Shown: positions 62,278 to 64,000 of the stretch, piece by piece
How positions within the stretch are numbered: the stretch's first letter is position 1
Layout of the letters: each line of letters opens with the position of its first letter
Assembly: GCF_000829515.1 (NCBI RefSeq)
Contig: NZ_JXRR01000008.1
Location: 124,001-188,000, forward strand
Source: Jeotgalibacillus campisalis
Lineage (GTDB): Bacteria > Bacillota > Bacilli > Bacillales > Jeotgalibacillaceae
Direction of reading: 5' to 3'
DNA: 64,000 nucleotides
Program-made: the position numbers and the translations under genes
The notes under the pieces: model-generated
Told to the model about the DNA's origin: nothing
Database searches by the model: none
The model's input: only the letters and a program-made list of their open reading frames with translations

Positions 62278-63519
62278 TTATTTAACAGGAATCTTAAGTT
62301 GAAAGGTGGTTCCGACACCTTTCTCACTGTCAATTTCAATTCTTCCTCCAATTTTGTCTACCACACTGTAAACCATTACCATGCCAAGACCCGTGCCTTC
62401 CTTTTTGGTTGAATAATACGGCTTTCCGATCAAGGAGGCTTCCTCTTCTGTCATACCTTCACCCGTATCTTTTATGCAGATAATGATATATGGCTTTCTG
62501 GAAAAAACATCAATGGAAAGAATGCCGCCCTTTTCTTTCATGGCTTCAATCGCATTTTTATATAAGTTAATCAGACATTGCTGAATTTGATTTTGATCAA
62601 ATTTGCGGGTCAGATCATTTTCAAAGGTAAATTCAATTTCAACTAAATGCTGGTGAGCGTATGGAACCATAATATTGTTTACATACTCTATTTCATTTTC
62701 TAAATTTGTCGTGATCATATTTTTCGCTTGAGGCTTCGCAAATGAAAGAAAGTCACTGATGATTTTCTCGGCTCTTTTTAATTCATTTAATGAATAATTA
62801 ATATATTCCTTATCCCCTGCCTGCACCGTTTTAGACTCCTTTAACAACTGGAGGAATCCGCTTGTTACTGTGAGCGGGTTGCGAATCTCGTGTGAAACGC
62901 TTGCAGAAAGTTCGTTGATGACGTTAAGCCGTTCTGACTGCAGATACTGTTCTCTCTCTTGGTTATTTGCAATAATCTTTTCAATTAAAATTAAGACCAC
63001 CACAACGCCAATGACATGGATAGGAACAATATTCACTGCAATCATCCAGTACTCTTCGTTGAGGACCGGGAAAAACGCAGTGAGTGTAACAAGATAAAAA
63101 CCGACGACTAAAAATGACGCAATGCCCCCCCATATAATTCTATTTCTGGGGCTTAATTGGATAAATTTTTTGCACCAATAAGGCACAACAAGTAAAACGA
63201 CTGTTGAAAAAAGAAAAGATTGAATCATGCCTTCTCCGCCTAAAATAAAGCGATAAACATTTAAAATAAGATAGAGAGGGACCGCCACTTTGTAGCCAGA
63301 AAAAAGGGCTGCTATGATAAATGGGATATACCTAAGATCAAAATTAAATCCAAGCTCCATTTTAATAGGAAAAGTCATCGTCAGCACTAAAGGAAAGGAG
63401 GCTAATAGCAGGAATACACGATGGTCCCGGAAATGACTTAAACGATCTTCAAAGAAAATAAGGTAAATTAAAACCGGAAGTAGAATAAATAGAAAATTAT
63501 TTAATAGGGTTTCAGTCAT
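62278..63519 (-). CDS. 5TM-type sensor histidine kinase (sporulation-kinase-like)
   Basis: The 413-aa kinase has about six membrane helices in its first 180 residues resembling the 5TMR/LytS-type sensor. The kinase core follows: H-box VSHEIRNPLTV, N-box NLYKNAIEAM and G-boxes IKDTGEGM and GTGLGMVMVYSVV. No response regulator is adjacent. Orphan kinases of this style (KinB/KinC-like) feed the sporulation phosphorelay in Bacillus. That role is an inference. The ATG follows AAAGGAAG. Confidence 0.92.
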   Translation of the reverse strand: MTETLLNNFLFILLPVLIYLIFFEDRLSHFRDHRVFLLLASFPLVLTMTFPIKMELGFNFDLRYIPFIIAALFSGYKVAVPLYLILNVYRFILGGEGMIQSFLFSTVVLLVVPYWCKKFIQLSPRNRIIWGGIASFLVVGFYLVTLTAFFPVLNEEYWMIAVNIVPIHVIGVVVVLILIEKIIANNQEREQYLQSERLNVINELSASVSHEIRNPLTVTSGFLQLLKESKTVQAGDKEYINYSLNELKRAEKIISDFLSFAKPQAKNMITTNLENEIEYVNNIMVPYAHQHLVEIEFTFENDLTRKFDQNQIQQCLINLYKNAIEAMKEKGGILSIDVFSRKPYIIICIKDTGEGMTEEEASLIGKPYYSTKKEGTGLGMVMVYSVVDKIGGRIEIDSEKGVGTTFQLKIPVK

Positions 63520-63947
63520 CGCTTTCTTCCTTTCGTGAGTTCGTGTGCATCGGGTATGGAAGAAAAAAGCTGTATGGGTTCAATGTGTATTTAAATTGAA
63601 GACTCTATTCAATTCAAAATAATATAATCCCATAGAGCGAACACGCTAAGCATCTAACATGGGGACATACAGAAAAATCGATTAGTGGATAAGCTTATTT
63701 TTCTTCCCCATTCAATCCCTCAATCTTTAATAGGGCTTATTAAGTAATTTAGCAAGGCAAAGCATAGTCTGGCAAGGGCTAAACGAAATGACGCACCAAA
63801 AATGACAAGAAACAGTTCAAAAAGACATGATTTCAACACTGTAATCCCCATTTTAGCTAATTTCTTTTGTTCCTCCTTCTTTTCGGCTATAATAATGTTT
63901 TAAGGTTGAAATTTAACTGAATTTTTGGAAATTAGGAGGAAATGGAT
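63520..63947. other. Intergenic region between the kinase and the last gene
   Basis: No gene or known RNA was recognised in these 428 bp. A TATAAT at 63888-63893, with a weak TTTTGT 17 bp upstream, is the likely promoter of the downstream gene. An AGGAGGA ribosome site lies at 63934-63940. Confidence 0.5.
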
Positions 63948-64000
63948 ATGACTGAATCAACAGATCGTAACGCACCCTTACGCAGTGATGTGAAGAAGCT
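63948..64000 (+). CDS. Start of a gene resembling phosphoenolpyruvate carboxylase (3' end outside window)
   Basis: Only 17 codons are visible, starting at ATG 63948, 7 nt after AGGAGGA. An ATG at 63942 is too close to that site. The peptide MTESTDRNAPLRSDVKK resembles the N terminus of bacterial PEP carboxylases, where a PLRxDVxxLG pattern is common. This is a weak, short match and needs the downstream sequence. Confidence 0.4.
   Translation, partial: MTESTDRNAPLRSDVKK

Noticed and set aside
1-64000. CRISPR arrays, tRNA/rRNA genes, prophage or complete insertion sequences
   Set aside because: Reading through the window showed no regular spacer repeats, no tRNA-like cloverleaf with conserved TTCGA arms, no rRNA segments and no transposase or integrase.

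Overview
The window looks like chromosomal DNA of a low-GC, Gram-positive, aerobic Bacillaceae-type bacterium (order Bacillales). The evidence is strong GGAGG-type ribosome binding sites, consensus sigma-A promoters, and many genes and gene orders recognisable from Bacillus subtilis: citR/citA, ydbS/ydbT, yuiD, a yclNOPQ-type siderophore importer, hemAT, ytrABEF and yczE-like genes. The genus cannot be fixed from this sequence. I saw no rRNA, tRNA, CRISPR array, prophage or complete insertion sequence.

Layout. 1-8725: an MBL-fold hydrolase tail, small membrane and lipoproteins, glutaminase, a cytochrome P450, a Bcr/CflA drug exporter, the divergent citA/citR pair and an isochorismatase-like hydrolase. 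8863-15224: a beta-glucoside utilisation operon (binding protein, two permeases, LacI regulator, DUF624 protein, GH1 glycosidase) with three LacI-type operators on its promoters. 15258-19641: a HAD dehalogenase, two unknown proteins, a dispersed repeat and a HemAT-type globin-coupled chemoreceptor with an altered distal pocket. 19796-26937: ydbST, an unknown two-gene unit including a lipase-3-like protein, yuiD, a CMD-family protein and a padR/HAAS pair.

27141-31331 holds a MarR regulator and a Fur-box-preceded siderophore ABC importer. 31390-35798 holds Nudix, GNAT, SDR and P-loop kinase genes. 36007-39202 is an RpiR/SIS regulator followed by an amino-acid-type ABC importer, then a PPK2 kinase. 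40484-46895 is a two-component system followed by SCO, PepSY, YtkA-like and His-patterned, wall-anchored proteins; I read it as an extracytoplasmic copper/redox module. 47084-53483 holds an acyl-CoA synthetase, two YczE-like paralogues around pentapeptide and RDD genes, an L,D-transpeptidase and an M48 peptidase with C-terminal ankyrin repeats.

53758-59096 is a ytr-type cell-envelope antibiotic-response ABC operon read leftwards from a clear promoter. The next roughly 840 bp are gene-poor but contain four DnaA boxes in 143 bp and a 39-bp nested dyad before an XRE regulator/membrane protein pair. 60691-64000 holds an NmrA-like protein, a candidate structured RNA with its own promoter and terminator, an unknown protein, a 5TM sensor kinase and the first codons of a gene resembling phosphoenolpyruvate carboxylase.

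The most distinctive elements are the DnaA-box cluster, the structured RNA at 61654-61806, the lipase-like two-gene unit at 21987-24012, the redox/copper module and the HemAT variant. All functional statements are family-level readings of the sequence; no database search was run.
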